Positions 53,459 through 62,991 of a DNA stretch of 64,000 nucleotides are shown one piece after another (within the stretch, counting starts at the first letter, position 1; every line of letters begins with the position of its first letter). The notes below the pieces were generated by a model. The model did no database searches and had not been told where the DNA came from. It was given only the letters and a program-made list of their open reading frames with translations. Source of the stretch: Weissella kandleri (GTDB lineage Bacteria; Bacillota; Bacilli; Lactobacillales; Lactobacillaceae); NCBI RefSeq assembly GCF_001438705.1, contig NZ_JQBP01000003.1:1-64000 (forward strand), in the 5' to 3' direction. The translations under genes and the position numbers were made by a program.

Positions 53459-56126
53459 CATACCACGTCTTCCCCTCGTGGGTCTCCACCTTTAATGGCA
53501 CATCTAATTGCACCGCTGAATCCATAATTTCAGGGACAAGCTGATGCATCGTTGCTAATTCTTCCGCTGGCACTTCAAAAATCAATTCGTCATGCACCTG
53601 CAATAACATTTTTGAGTTCAATCCATGCGTTTTTAAAGCTGTCTGCATTTTAATCATCGCAATTTTAATGATATCAGCCGCCGACCCTTGGATTGGGGTA
53701 TTCATAGCTGTCCGTTCAGCAAAACTCCGTAAGTTAAAGTTTTTCGCCTTAATATCTTTCAAATATCGCCGTCTATGAGCGATGGTTTCAACATAACCTT
53801 GCTCACGTGCGGTTTCAATAATCTTTTGCGTCCAAGCTTTAACGCCTGAATATTCCGTTAAATAGGTTTCAATAATTTGTTTAGCCGTTTTACGGTCCGT
53901 CCCAATATTTTTGGCTAAGCCAAAATCAGATATCCCATACACAATGCCAAAATTAACCGCCTTAGCTTGACGCCGCAAATTGGGGCTAATTGGGTCGGCT
54001 AAAGGAATGCCAAAGATTCGGCGCGCCGTTGAAGCATGAATGTCTTCATCGGCTAAGAAGGCTTTTTGCATTTCCATATCCCCGGTCACATGCGCTAAGA
54101 CCCGCAATTCAATTTGGGAATAGTCGGCACTAAAAATTGACCAACCTTCATGACTAGGGACAAAGGCGCTGCGAATTTGGCGTCCTTCTTCTACACGCAC
54201 CGGAATATTTTGTAAGTTCGGATCCACTGATGAGAGCCGTCCGGTTTGGGTCAAAGTTTGTAAATAACGGGTGTGGACCTTTGAATCACTCCCATGAATC
54301 ACCCGTAATAATCCATCAACATAGGTCGACTGAATTTTTGATAGTTGCCGATATTGCAAAATTGACTCCACAATTGGTACATCGGTCATTTGTTCCAATA
54401 CTTCGACAGATGTTGAATAACCTGTCTTCGTCTTTTTCAATGATTTTAGCCCCATTTCTTCAAATAAGACCGTTCCCAATTGCTTGGTCGACTGAATATT
54501 AAATTCATGACCCGCTTGCTGATAAATCTTTTGCTGTAATTCACTAAGTCGTTCGCTAAACTTAGACTGCATTGCTAATAAGTGATCCGCATTGACCGTA
54601 ATCCCTTGCATTTCCATATCAGCTAAAACAAAGGTTAATGGTAATTCAATCTCAGTGTATAATCTGGCTTGCTGTTGGTCAGTTAATTGTTGCATCAAAG
54701 CTGGTTCTAATTGACCAATCGTTTGTGCTTTTCTTCCAAGGTGTTCAAAAAATACTTGATCATCAGCTGGAATTTGGAACTTAGCCCCTTTACCATACAC
54801 TTCTTCGTCCGTTGCCACATCAAAATACTGATGTTCATGGGCAACTTGCCCTAAATCATTGCTATTATCGTTAACATTTAACAAGTATGAAACCAATAAG
54901 AGATCGAACGTCACACCCGTTAGTTGCACCCCATAACGAGCCAAGGCGACCGTTAAGGCTTTGGCGTTAAAAACACGCTTTTTAAGCACTGAATTTTGCA
55001 AAAGTTTGCGCACGGGAGAATCTTGTGTTAAATAATCTACGTTGCGACTGGCAAAATAGCCCACTTGCGCATTTCCAACCACAAAGCCCACAATATTGGC
55101 TCGATGATAGTTCTCACCATCGAGTTCAACATAAACATCTAAAACATCTTCAATACGATTCAACTCAGCTTCGTTCTCGAAATCCAGCGTGACCCATTTG
55201 AGCGGTTGCTGCGTGACTGGTTTTGCGTCTGCGGCCACATAACCCATATTGGCTAGTTTAACCAATTGTTGTTTAAAGTCTAATTGTTGATAAAAAGGAA
55301 TTAAGGCTTGATAATGGATGCCTTGATAATCCAAGTCATCCAAATTAATCTCTAATGGTGCATCGGTCCGAATCCGAGCTAATTCACGCGACAAAAAAGC
55401 ATCATCGCGGTATGTAATCAAATTTTCCTTACGCTTTGAAGCTTTCATTTCATCCACATGTTCATATAATGTGGGGATGGAATGATATTCTTGGATTAAC
55501 TTAATCGCCGTTTTCTCGCCAATACCGGGCACCCCAGGATAATTATCGGATGGATCACCTTGCAACCCCTTTACTTCAACGACTTGGGCGGGCGTCAACC
55601 CACCGTAAACTTCGGCCACTTGGGCGGGCATATACTTATCGATTTCGGTAATTCCCTTCTTGGTCAACCAAACCGTAATATTATCCGTCACTAATTGCCG
55701 CATATCACGGTCTCCGGTCACAATCGTTACTGCATAGCCAGCTGCATCCCCAGCTGCGGCAATGGTTCCGATAATATCATCAGCCTCATAATCTACCAAC
55801 TGATAATTTTTGATACCATGGAGCTCCACCATTTTTTTCATGGGTTCAAATTGCTCGACCAATTCTTGCGGCGTTTTATCCCGATTTCCCTTGTAATCAC
55901 CAAAAGAATTCGTCCGAAAAGTCGTCTTACCTGCGTCCCAAGCCACTAACGCTTTGTCAGGCTTAAACGGATCCACAATTCCATCCAAAAGATTATTAAA
56001 GCCGACTAAAGCGTTGGTATGAAGACCTTCATGACTCACAAATCGGTCGACCTGATTAATCAGCGCGTAAAAAGAGCGAAACGCCAGAGAATTCCCATCG
56101 ATTAATAATAAAGTTGGTTTAGCCAT
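53448..56126 (-). CDS. polA: DNA polymerase I
   Basis: 892 residues. The 5'-3' exonuclease domain (about 1-290) is intact (LLIDGNSLAFRSFYAL, VVDYEADDIIGTIA, VTGDRDMRQLV, GLQGDPSDNYPGVPGIGEKTA). The middle 3'-5' exonuclease domain (about 310-480) lacks the DxE metal motif: the region reads DVYVELDGENYH, so proofreading is probably lost, as in other Bacilli Pol I. The polymerase domain carries SADYSQIELRVLAH (motif A), RRQAKAVNFGIVYG (motif B) and QVHDELIFEV (motif C). First gene of a long operon; extended -10 TGCTATAAT (56218-56226) lies about 92 bp upstream. Confidence 0.96.
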   Translation of the reverse strand: MAKPTLLLIDGNSLAFRSFYALINQVDRFVSHEGLHTNALVGFNNLLDGIVDPFKPDKALVAWDAGKTTFRTNSFGDYKGNRDKTPQELVEQFEPMKKMVELHGIKNYQLVDYEADDIIGTIAAAGDAAGYAVTIVTGDRDMRQLVTDNITVWLTKKGITEIDKYMPAQVAEVYGGLTPAQVVEVKGLQGDPSDNYPGVPGIGEKTAIKLIQEYHSIPTLYEHVDEMKASKRKENLITYRDDAFLSRELARIRTDAPLEINLDDLDYQGIHYQALIPFYQQLDFKQQLVKLANMGYVAADAKPVTQQPLKWVTLDFENEAELNRIEDVLDVYVELDGENYHRANIVGFVVGNAQVGYFASRNVDYLTQDSPVRKLLQNSVLKKRVFNAKALTVALARYGVQLTGVTFDLLLVSYLLNVNDNSNDLGQVAHEHQYFDVATDEEVYGKGAKFQIPADDQVFFEHLGRKAQTIGQLEPALMQQLTDQQQARLYTEIELPLTFVLADMEMQGITVNADHLLAMQSKFSERLSELQQKIYQQAGHEFNIQSTKQLGTVLFEEMGLKSLKKTKTGYSTSVEVLEQMTDVPIVESILQYRQLSKIQSTYVDGLLRVIHGSDSKVHTRYLQTLTQTGRLSSVDPNLQNIPVRVEEGRQIRSAFVPSHEGWSIFSADYSQIELRVLAHVTGDMEMQKAFLADEDIHASTARRIFGIPLADPISPNLRRQAKAVNFGIVYGISDFGLAKNIGTDRKTAKQIIETYLTEYSGVKAWTQKIIETAREQGYVETIAHRRRYLKDIKAKNFNLRSFAERTAMNTPIQGSAADIIKIAMIKMQTALKTHGLNSKMLLQVHDELIFEVPAEELATMHQLVPEIMDSAVQLDVPLKVETHEGKTWYDAK

Positions 56127-56217
56127 GCATACTTCCTTCCATTCCTTTGCTTAGATCTATCAAGACGTCGATTTTAGTCCATCAATTAGCTCTAACTTGT
56201 TACATTTCAGTTAATCT

Positions 56218-56226
56218 ATTATAGCA
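56218..56226 (-). promoter_or_regulatory. Extended -10 promoter of the polA operon
   Basis: TGCTATAAT on the - strand. No clear -35. The 56127-56340 gap holds otherwise only AT-rich sequence and the next terminator. Confidence 0.6.
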
Positions 56227-56339
56227 TGTTGTTCCGGTCCCTGAAAACGAACCTTTTGCAAAATAGCTATGGGCTAGACTCATTCGCTGTCTTAAAACTA
56301 ATTTTTTTACGTGCGTTCTGCACGCTTTTTTAATCCATA

Positions 56340-56370
56340 AAAAAAGCCCTCCTTAAATGAGGAAGGCCTA
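56340..56370 (-). terminator. Terminator of the thioredoxin-flippase-ABC operon
   Basis: GCCTTCCT pairs with AGGAGGGC on the - strand, followed by seven T. Confidence 0.88.
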
Positions 56371-56374
56371 AATG

Positions 56375-57628
56375 TTAAGCTTGAATATTTTTTTGATAAT
56401 GGAAGATTTTACCTAAACTTTTTAGGCTCTCCCAGGTTAAATTACCTTCACTATAACGTAAGACATTATCGCGATAGACGCGCAGTCCATAACGACTCAG
56501 GAAATAAATCGTCACAATTTGGAACCCAATCGCTAGCCAAATATCATACGGTTGCGTGAGCTGCAAGCCAACACGGGCGGGCATTAAAGTTTGTGACAAG
56601 AATGGGATATAAGATAGCACTTTGATCACTATGTTTTCACTAGTACTTGAAACCATAAAAGTCAAAATATAACCTCCCATTGCTAAATAGGTCACGGGTG
56701 AAACCGCTTGTTGCACTTGGCTTTGATCATTAATCATCGCCGCAATAATCGCTGTCAAAATTAAATACAGGACAATTCCTAAGAAGACCATTAATAAGGT
56801 CGTCCCGACAAAATTAAGGTCGACCCCTTTTAAAATGTCTTTAAACATCATTACGTAACGGTTATTCGCTGGGATTAATTGCCATGAAAGTAACAAGATT
56901 GCAGCGTAAAGTCCTAAGTGAAGTAGTGCTAGCCCAATAATTCCCAATAATTTACCAAAGAACTGCACGGATGGACTAGTGGCAGCTAATAAAATTTCCA
57001 TAATTCTAGATGACTTTTCATTCGCGATTTCCGTCGCAATCATCCCCACATAAGTTGATAGGAAGATGAAAATGAAGATTCCTAAACCAACCGTCAACAT
57101 ATATTGAGCCTGTTTCGCTGTCTTATCACCGGCACTTTCACCTTTTACGCTCACTAAACGAGTCTTAATCGTCGGTGGCGCCATTAAGGCTTGTAACTCA
57201 GTCGATGATAAGTGCATTTGCTGAGCCTTTTGTTCAATCGTATATTGTTTTAAAAAAGTTTGCAGTTGATCTGCATCAACTGGATGCCCCTTGGGTGTGT
57301 TTTGCACTAAATATGTCGTACCATTTTGCGTTAATAAACTGTCAATTTTTTTTTGATGGAGTAATTTTAAGCCTTGTTCTTCACTCTCGACCGGCTGATA
57401 TTTCGCTTTAATCGTCTTACTATGCATTAAGCTTTTTTCCAATCCTGCATCAACCTGGACACCAATTACGGGCGTCGGGTGACTGGACAAGGTGTTAAAT
57501 AACAATCCAAATGCGAAGATCACTCCGGCAATTAAGATGGGCGATAAGACTAAAGACCAATAGCCAATCGTTTTGACGCGAACCTTAAAAGTTTGTTTAG
57601 CGACTAATAAAAGTTGTTTCAAAAACAT
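56375..57628 (-). CDS. ABC-2 type exporter permease, NatB/YhaP-like
   Basis: 417 residues. One TM helix near the N-terminus (about 20-45), a soluble domain of some 130 residues (about 45-175; VIGVQVDAGLEKSL, EEQGLKLLHQKKIDSLLTQ) facing outside, then five to six TM helices with IATEIANEKSSRIMEILLAATSPSVQFFGKLLGI, the signature of ABC-2 permeases of the NatB/YhaP group. Those export sodium or unknown compounds. It directly abuts its ATPase gene. Substrate unknown. Confidence 0.85.
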   Translation of the reverse strand: MFLKQLLLVAKQTFKVRVKTIGYWSLVLSPILIAGVIFAFGLLFNTLSSHPTPVIGVQVDAGLEKSLMHSKTIKAKYQPVESEEQGLKLLHQKKIDSLLTQNGTTYLVQNTPKGHPVDADQLQTFLKQYTIEQKAQQMHLSSTELQALMAPPTIKTRLVSVKGESAGDKTAKQAQYMLTVGLGIFIFIFLSTYVGMIATEIANEKSSRIMEILLAATSPSVQFFGKLLGIIGLALLHLGLYAAILLLSWQLIPANNRYVMMFKDILKGVDLNFVGTTLLMVFLGIVLYLILTAIIAAMINDQSQVQQAVSPVTYLAMGGYILTFMVSSTSENIVIKVLSYIPFLSQTLMPARVGLQLTQPYDIWLAIGFQIVTIYFLSRYGLRVYRDNVLRYSEGNLTWESLKSLGKIFHYQKNIQA

Positions 57629-58525
57629 TTAATTCTCCCCTTTCGCCACTTCTTGTTTGAAAATTTGATCTAACGAAGGTGCTTGTTGACTAAAAGCTTG
57701 CACATATCCATTAGCACTGACCAAGGCAAAGACTTGTCGGCCGACATCGGGGTCAGTCAAGAAAACACGACGCCCCATTAACTCAGGTTCAACCTTGCGA
57801 ACTCCTGGAATCGCCAACAATTCTGCATCCGTTTGCGGCGCTTCCAGATAAATTTCAGTGCGTCCGTATTGTTCCCGGATCTGATTTGTTTCACCCTGCA
57901 GGACGGTTTGACCATGACGGAGCATCGTCACATGGTCTGACAGGGTTTCGACCCCTGACATATTATGTGAACTAAAAATAATTGTCACCCCGGAACGCTT
58001 CAATTCATGAATTTCATTCAAAATAATATCTGCATTCACTGGGTCCATCCCCGTAAAAGGCTCGTCTAAAATCAAAAATTCCGGATGAGATATTAAAGTC
58101 GCAATTAATTGGACTTTTTGCGCGTTTCCTTTAGATAATTTCTGCACTTTATCTGTTGGTCGTCCAACTACATTAAATTTATCCATCCATAGTGCTAAAT
58201 CATGCCGAGCATCTCGACGGTTCATCCCGTGCAATTCCGCAAAATACAAGACCTGTTCTTCAATACTTAATTTTTGATATAATCCTCTTTCTTCAGGCAA
58301 AAAGCCAATTTTTTGGCGCAGGTTGTTATTCAAAACTTGCCCGTTCCACGTGATATTTCCTTGATTTGGTTCAATAAAATCTAACAACATGCGAAAAGTA
58401 GTGGTTTTTCCCGCCCCGTTTTGCCCGATTAAGCCCATAATTTCTCCTGGTTTAACCGTAAAACTCAAGGCATCAACCGCTACTTTATCGGCAAAGCGTT
58501 TCGTCACGTCTTTAACTTCTATCAT
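57629..58525 (-). CDS. ABC transporter ATPase, NatA/YhaQ-like
   Basis: 298 residues: Walker A GQNGAGKTTTFRML (about 35-48), Q-loop LPEERGLYQKL, signature KLSKGNAQKVQLIATL (LSKGN instead of LSGGQ), Walker B FLILDEPFTGMDPVN and switch His in SSHNMSGVE. The C-terminal 80 residues form the extra regulatory domain of drug/lipid type exporters. KGN in place of GGQ is known in YhaQ-like ATPases. Partner is the permease read immediately after. Confidence 0.9.
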   Translation of the reverse strand: MIEVKDVTKRFADKVAVDALSFTVKPGEIMGLIGQNGAGKTTTFRMLLDFIEPNQGNITWNGQVLNNNLRQKIGFLPEERGLYQKLSIEEQVLYFAELHGMNRRDARHDLALWMDKFNVVGRPTDKVQKLSKGNAQKVQLIATLISHPEFLILDEPFTGMDPVNADIILNEIHELKRSGVTIIFSSHNMSGVETLSDHVTMLRHGQTVLQGETNQIREQYGRTEIYLEAPQTDAELLAIPGVRKVEPELMGRRVFLTDPDVGRQVFALVSANGYVQAFSQQAPSLDQIFKQEVAKGEN

Positions 58526-58550
58526 TATTTTTTCCTATTTTTCATCATAT

Positions 58551-60017
58551 TTATTCTGTCCGATATCGACGCCGAATGACCTTCAAATAACTTTTACAAA
58601 TCCGCTCAAATTTTTTCACCAACGTACTTCGTAAAAGGATAATCCCAATGACATATAAAATTGTGCCTAATCCGATCTGGAAAACCGTTGTCGATGGATA
58701 TGGTGGCCAGTTATATGTGGTAACTAAAATTGTTAAGTACATTAGACTCCCAGTCACCAAATATTTAGACATAAGGGCAATAACTCGGCCAAACGCAATC
58801 ACTTCGCGCGCATAATACAGCTGAATGGCAAAAATCATTAATTCTGTGATCAATAGAGCATAAATACTCCCAAATAGACCGTATCGCGGTACTAACAGCC
58901 ATGCTATCGTAACGTTTATGAACAGCCCCAACCAGAGAGTAAAATTAATAACTCGTGCTTGTCCGGCTAAGTATAAAAATTGGCCGCCCAAAATGGTATT
59001 CCAACCCAACAATAAAATTAATGGGGCTAAAGCGGTCATAAAGAGCCCGACCGCACTAAAGCCTTGTCCTAAGAACCAAGTATTAAATTGCACCGCGGTT
59101 GCTGCCGTCCCAAACATTAATGGTACTCCGACCGCTGTCACAGATTCTACCGCATTATCGATGTGTTCAATCAATTTTTGATAATTATTTTGTTGGTAAA
59201 TTTGATAAAAACGCGGTAAAGTACTAACACCAATCGTAATCACTAAAACAATTCCTACTTGCGTTAATTGTAAGGCTGCTTCGTAATACCCCATTCCCGC
59301 AATTTCAGTAGGGGATTTGATGGCTGCAATGACTAGCCCGCTTAACGCGAATAATTCAAACCCTAGAACATGCGTTAAATTTTTTAACCACTGTCCCAAA
59401 TAAGTTCCAATGTGCCAATGAATCTGCTTGTTCAAAGTTGGCGGTAATTGGAAAAGCAAGAAAAGATTTCCAACAATGCGCGTCCAACCAATTAATAAAA
59501 CATAATTATTGAAGTTATTTGGCGTTTTAACTAAGATTAAGACCAGCATTAAAAACAATACTTTTGTTGACATAGCTTGTAGTAAAGGACGCAAAGGCCG
59601 TTTCGTGCCAATAAAATACCATGAAAAATCAAGTGCACTCCCCACTAGCAATAATAAGCTCGCCTGCAACAAGTCATGATGAACTTGATACAAACCATTA
59701 GTTTGGCCTTGCCACCACACAAATCCACCAAAAAAGATGGCAGCCACTAAAGTAGCTAGTACCCGAATAACGACCACATTCCAGAAGACAGTGGCTTCGG
59801 TTTCATCTGGATTATTTCTTAAAAGATTTTGGCCAAAAAGACTACTAGAACCTAAAAACAAAAGGCACAACAAATCCATACTCCCAATCGCCCAGGCGGA
59901 TAACCCAAAGCTATTTATCCCCAAAACATGGGTTAGATAGGCCAGGGGAATCAAGGGAATAACGGCTTGCATCAATTCATAGACAACTTGATTTAAATAA
60001 TTTTTTAATCCTCGCAT
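58551..60017 (-). CDS. Polysaccharide flippase (Wzx/MOP family)
   Basis: 488 residues with about fourteen TM helices, the layout of RfbX/Wzx-type flippases that turn undecaprenyl-linked sugar repeats across the membrane. N-terminal LKNYLNQVVYELMQAVIPLIPLAYLTHVLG and AWAIGSMDLLCLLFLGSSSLFGQNLLRNNPDE fit the family. No glycosyltransferase gene is near, so it may serve a wall polysaccharide made elsewhere. 6 bp after the thioredoxin gene and 25 bp before the ABC ATPase. Confidence 0.82.
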   Translation of the reverse strand: MRGLKNYLNQVVYELMQAVIPLIPLAYLTHVLGINSFGLSAWAIGSMDLLCLLFLGSSSLFGQNLLRNNPDETEATVFWNVVVIRVLATLVAAIFFGGFVWWQGQTNGLYQVHHDLLQASLLLLVGSALDFSWYFIGTKRPLRPLLQAMSTKVLFLMLVLILVKTPNNFNNYVLLIGWTRIVGNLFLLFQLPPTLNKQIHWHIGTYLGQWLKNLTHVLGFELFALSGLVIAAIKSPTEIAGMGYYEAALQLTQVGIVLVITIGVSTLPRFYQIYQQNNYQKLIEHIDNAVESVTAVGVPLMFGTAATAVQFNTWFLGQGFSAVGLFMTALAPLILLLGWNTILGGQFLYLAGQARVINFTLWLGLFINVTIAWLLVPRYGLFGSIYALLITELMIFAIQLYYAREVIAFGRVIALMSKYLVTGSLMYLTILVTTYNWPPYPSTTVFQIGLGTILYVIGIILLRSTLVKKFERICKSYLKVIRRRYRTE

Positions 60018-60023
60018 AAATAA

Positions 60024-60365
60024 TTACCAATTAATGAGTTTATCAATAAAGTCAGTCACTTCTTTTGGTGCAAGCCGTTGTCCATCACCAAGATGATCAA
60101 CTTGTACGCCGTCAACAAAGGCTACAAAGACGGGGATGCCCCAGATATCTTGTTCCTCAGCAACCGCCATATTCGTATCGCGGTCAGCATCAAACCAATT
60201 AATCCCTGCGTCCTCAGCGTACTTTTTCAAGACCTGAATAAAAGGCTTAATTGCTTTACAATCCCCACACCATTCAGCACTCATAAACATAATTTGTTTA
60301 CCATCAGTCTTAATTTGCGCATTTAATTCATGATCACTAATAATTACCGGTTTGTAAAACTCCAT
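60024..60365 (-). CDS. Thioredoxin-like protein
   Basis: 113 residues, single thioredoxin fold with active site AEWCGDCKAI at about 31-40 and cis-Pro in GIPVFVAF. WCGDC rather than WCGPC suggests an altered redox potential or a specific partner; proteins like this are called thioredoxin family YtpP-like. No signal peptide. ATG 60365 with GGAGG 8 nt upstream. First gene of the operon thioredoxin, flippase, ABC exporter. Confidence 0.85.
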   Translation of the reverse strand: MEFYKPVIISDHELNAQIKTDGKQIMFMSAEWCGDCKAIKPFIQVLKKYAEDAGINWFDADRDTNMAVAEEQDIWGIPVFVAFVDGVQVDHLGDGQRLAPKEVTDFIDKLINW

Positions 60366-60403
60366 CACCCGATCCTCCCCCTAAATTCTTAATAACTATC
60401 AAT

Positions 60404-60433
60404 ATCATACACTGTTCTAATTCATTAATTCAA
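60404..60433 (-). promoter_or_regulatory. Promoter of the thioredoxin-flippase-ABC operon
   Basis: On the - strand TTGAAT (60428-60433), 18-bp spacer, TATGAT (60404-60409). Confidence 0.6.
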
Positions 60434-60519
60434 TCTATTCTTACATAAATCATGTCAGAAACCACAATCAGTTATTCAATTGATCAAGATTACCATCTAA
60501 AGACAATTCTGAGTAGAAA

Positions 60520-60550
60520 AAAAGGATTAGCATTTTGACTAATCCTTACT
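60520..60550 (-). terminator. Terminator after the decayed gene
   Basis: AAGGATTAG and CTAATCCTT pair perfectly around an 8-nt loop; the T-run lies on the - strand side, so it belonged to a - strand gene upstream. Confidence 0.85.
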
Positions 60551-60572
60551 TACAAAACAATATTTAAGCAAT

Positions 60573-60890
60573 TTATTTACATCTAAAATAGTTAAATGCA
60601 CTGCTACCAAACAACCAGTCCCCGACATGTTCGGGCAAAGCAACCTTACTATCAGGATAACTATTAGATAATTCATTATTTACTTTTTGCGCTTCCATAC
60701 AATCAATCCAGCCAACGAGGCAACACCACACTGAAACTTCTAGCGAAATGTCACCTTTTCAGCTGCGGTCTTTAGTAATGACGATTGAACACCATCAACC
60801 ACATTACTAACTGGCGTCAAATGAAATGCTTTTTCTTCACTTCCACATAATCTGCTAATTCATGTGAAATATTTTTGGTTTTAAAATAAC
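60573..60890 (-). pseudogene. Remnant of a broken gene
   Basis: No intact ORF spans this stretch, but pieces that look coding join across frames on the - strand. One frame gives EEKAFHLTPVSNVVDG followed by VQSSLLKTAAEKVTFR and a stop; after a frame change comes DCMEAQKVNNELSN, then SYPDSKVALPEHVGDWLFG and SSAFNYFRCK with a stop at 60573. A further piece upstream (HELADYVEVKKKHF) is in a third frame. An intrinsic terminator is correctly placed 23 bp beyond. At least two frameshifts and one stop would be needed to explain it. I do not recognise the parent protein. Confidence 0.5.
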
Positions 60891-60907
60891 GCGTTAACAA
60901 AGAATCC

Positions 60908-60916
60908 TGCTATACT
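60908..60916 (+). promoter_or_regulatory. Extended -10 promoter of the MgtC-like gene
   Basis: TGCTATACT at 60908-60916, about 38 bp before the start codon; no convincing -35. Confidence 0.5.
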
Positions 60917-60953
60917 TATATATATTTATTTTTATTTTAAACAGGAGTATTTT

Positions 60954-61613
60954 ATGGAAATTGATTTTATTATTAAATTATTATTAGCTGTTATTTTAGG
61001 AATCTTTATCGGTTTGGAACGCCAAACTCGTTTTAAATCAGCTGGAGTTAGAACCCACGCGCTAGTTTCTTTAGGCGGGGCTCTTGTCATGATTATTTCC
61101 AAATATGGATTTATGAACATATTAAATATCAATAATATCGCATTAGACCCTTCCCGAATCGCGGCCCAAGTGGTCAGTGGAATTGGATTTTTAGGCGCCG
61201 GTCTCATCATCGTCAAAGGTGACAAGTTCCTGAGCGTTTCCGGTTTAACGACGGCAGCTGGCGTCTGGGTCACCTCTGGTATTGGAATGGCCGTTGGGGC
61301 TGATATGTATTCATTAGCTATTGGTGGTACGATTATTATCATTATCATGCAATTAATCCTATATAAATTTAAAGATTTTAATTTGCATACTATCTATCAT
61401 ATCAGAATGACTAGTTCCATTGAAGATGATCAAGTTAATGAATATCTCAACCAAATTCGCTCAAATGAATTCAGTCCTGTCATCGATGTAATTAAACTTG
61501 AACATAATCAAATTAGCACTGAATTAACGGTAGTTTTATCAAATTCTGATGACTTAATTGATTTAAAACAATCTATGCCAACTAGTACATTTATCGAAAT
61601 TAGTGGTGAATAA
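60954..61613 (+). CDS. MgtC/SapB-family membrane protein
   Basis: 219 residues. N-terminal membrane domain with five helices (about 1-140): LLLAVILGIFIGLERQTRFKSAGVRTHALVSLGGALVMIIS and VVSGIGFLGAGLIIVKGDKFLSVSGLTTAAGVWVTSGIGMAVG are characteristic of MgtC/SapB. The C-terminal 75 residues form a small soluble domain (ACT-like in MgtC). The family is linked to Mg-starvation growth and, in pathogens, to inhibition of F-type ATP synthase; in lactic acid bacteria the role is unknown. On the + strand, against its neighbours. AGGAG precedes the ATG. Confidence 0.9.
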   Translation: MEIDFIIKLLLAVILGIFIGLERQTRFKSAGVRTHALVSLGGALVMIISKYGFMNILNINNIALDPSRIAAQVVSGIGFLGAGLIIVKGDKFLSVSGLTTAAGVWVTSGIGMAVGADMYSLAIGGTIIIIIMQLILYKFKDFNLHTIYHIRMTSSIEDDQVNEYLNQIRSNEFSPVIDVIKLEHNQISTELTVVLSNSDDLIDLKQSMPTSTFIEISGE

Positions 61614-61687
61614 AATGTTCAAATACTTTATTAAATAACTAGCATGATTACAACTTAACCCATACGGTAGTTATTTAATGTAATTTT

Positions 61688-61752
61688 GGTTATACCATTC
61701 ATTAAACTGTTTTAAGTATATTCTTTAGAGATACAATATTAAGGGTATAACC
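61688..61752. repeat. 9-bp inverted repeat in the MgtC-yidC gap
   Basis: GGTTATACC (61688-61696) and its exact complement GGTATAACC (61744-61752) are 47 bp apart. Function unknown. The rest of the gap is AT-rich. Confidence 0.5.
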
Positions 61753-61806
61753 GTCCCCTACCCATATATTATTCTATATTCAAGAAAAACAATTAGTTTT
61801 TCACAT

Positions 61807-61842
61807 AAAAAACACTTCAACTTTTAAGTTAAAGTGTTTTTT
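61807..61842. terminator. Bidirectional terminator between the MgtC-like gene and yidC
   Basis: AAAAACACTT.AACTT pairs with AAGTT.AAGTGTTTTT; A- and T-runs on both sides serve the converging genes. Confidence 0.85.
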
Positions 61843-61874
61843 TAAATTATTAAAACCGACGTCTTCGGGTTTCA

Positions 61875-62912
61875 TTAATCATTTTGATTCTGTTGACGGC
61901 GCTGCTCATTACGTTCACGATTCGTCAACTTTTTTTCAAGATTGATTTCTGATTGTTGGGCTGGCGTCTCTTGAGACGCACTTTTATCAGCTTGTTGATC
62001 CTGTTGCTTAGTTGCCGCCTCTTGAGCTGCTGCCATCCGTTCCATAAAGCTGCTGTTCTTATCTACTTGGGGCGCTTGAATCTTTCCAGCAAGAGCGTCT
62101 TCAACCACATCCTTAACCGTGAACGTATTCTTCACATGTTGCCGTAATCGTGGCCGCCACAAATTAATCAACAAAGTTTGCATCACCATAATCACGGCAC
62201 CACCAAAGAAATACAAACCAATTCCAGCATTGGTGAAATACGTCATCATAAACATCATGATGGGCATCATGAACATCATTGACTTCATTTGCTTCTTTTG
62301 TTCTTCAGGAATTCCCAACATTGAAAGATATGATTGGGCCAAATAGATTAAACCAGTCGCAATGGCTAACCATAAACTAGATTGAGCTAATTGAATTCCA
62401 AAGAAATTAGCATCCTTAATAGAAGTCGCCTGCGTAACCGCCCAGTCCATATGGCTCCATCCATGGATAATGTGCGGATTAATCGCGGCATACAGTCCAG
62501 AGAAAATCGGCCATTGGATAATGAGCGTGGTGAAATTCATTCCCCCCAATAACGACACATTATTTTCCCGATAAATATGCATCATCGCTTGGCTGGCCCG
62601 CATTTGTTCTTCGGGAGTCTTAGCGGCTTTTTGTGCCTCTTGCACCCGATTTAACTGGGGCTGCAATAACCGCATTTTTTCTTGTTGAATCGTCATATTG
62701 CGTGATTGATGTAATTGCATTGGTAGTAAAACTATCCGAACAATAAATGTCAAAATTAAAATCGACCAACCAATCGCATTTGAGTCATTAAACATATGCT
62801 CCACAATTTGCATGAAGTTAGCCAAATATGGTGCTAAGATATAAATTTTTCCCGTAAAAAACATAATCACTAAAATAATGATTAGCATCGGAGTTAAACC
62901 TTTAATTTTCAT
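61875..62912 (-). CDS. yidC: Membrane protein insertase YidC/OxaA
   Basis: 345 residues; helps membrane proteins insert, alone or with SecYEG. Five TM helices: ILVIMFFTG, SNAIGWSILILTFIVRIVLLPMQLHQSRNM with the conserved Arg of the hydrophilic groove in the first core helix, NFTTLIIQWPIFSGLYAAI, QSSLWLAIATGLIYLAQS and MMFMMPIMMFMMTYFTNAGIGLYFF. A long basic/polar tail (about 265-345) fits the YidC2 type that can bind ribosomes. The N-terminus MKIKGLTPMLIIILVIMFFTGKIYI has no Cys, so the lipoprotein signal present in most Gram-positive YidC is absent. Confidence 0.9.
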   Translation of the reverse strand: MKIKGLTPMLIIILVIMFFTGKIYILAPYLANFMQIVEHMFNDSNAIGWSILILTFIVRIVLLPMQLHQSRNMTIQQEKMRLLQPQLNRVQEAQKAAKTPEEQMRASQAMMHIYRENNVSLLGGMNFTTLIIQWPIFSGLYAAINPHIIHGWSHMDWAVTQATSIKDANFFGIQLAQSSLWLAIATGLIYLAQSYLSMLGIPEEQKKQMKSMMFMMPIMMFMMTYFTNAGIGLYFFGGAVIMVMQTLLINLWRPRLRQHVKNTFTVKDVVEDALAGKIQAPQVDKNSSFMERMAAAQEAATKQQDQQADKSASQETPAQQSEINLEKKLTNRERNEQRRQQNQND

Positions 62913-62991
62913 TTTTATTGTTTCTTCCTATACTATAAATTAAGAAGGCTGGCTTCTTCTGTTACTATAAAAGTAAATTATACCATAAATA

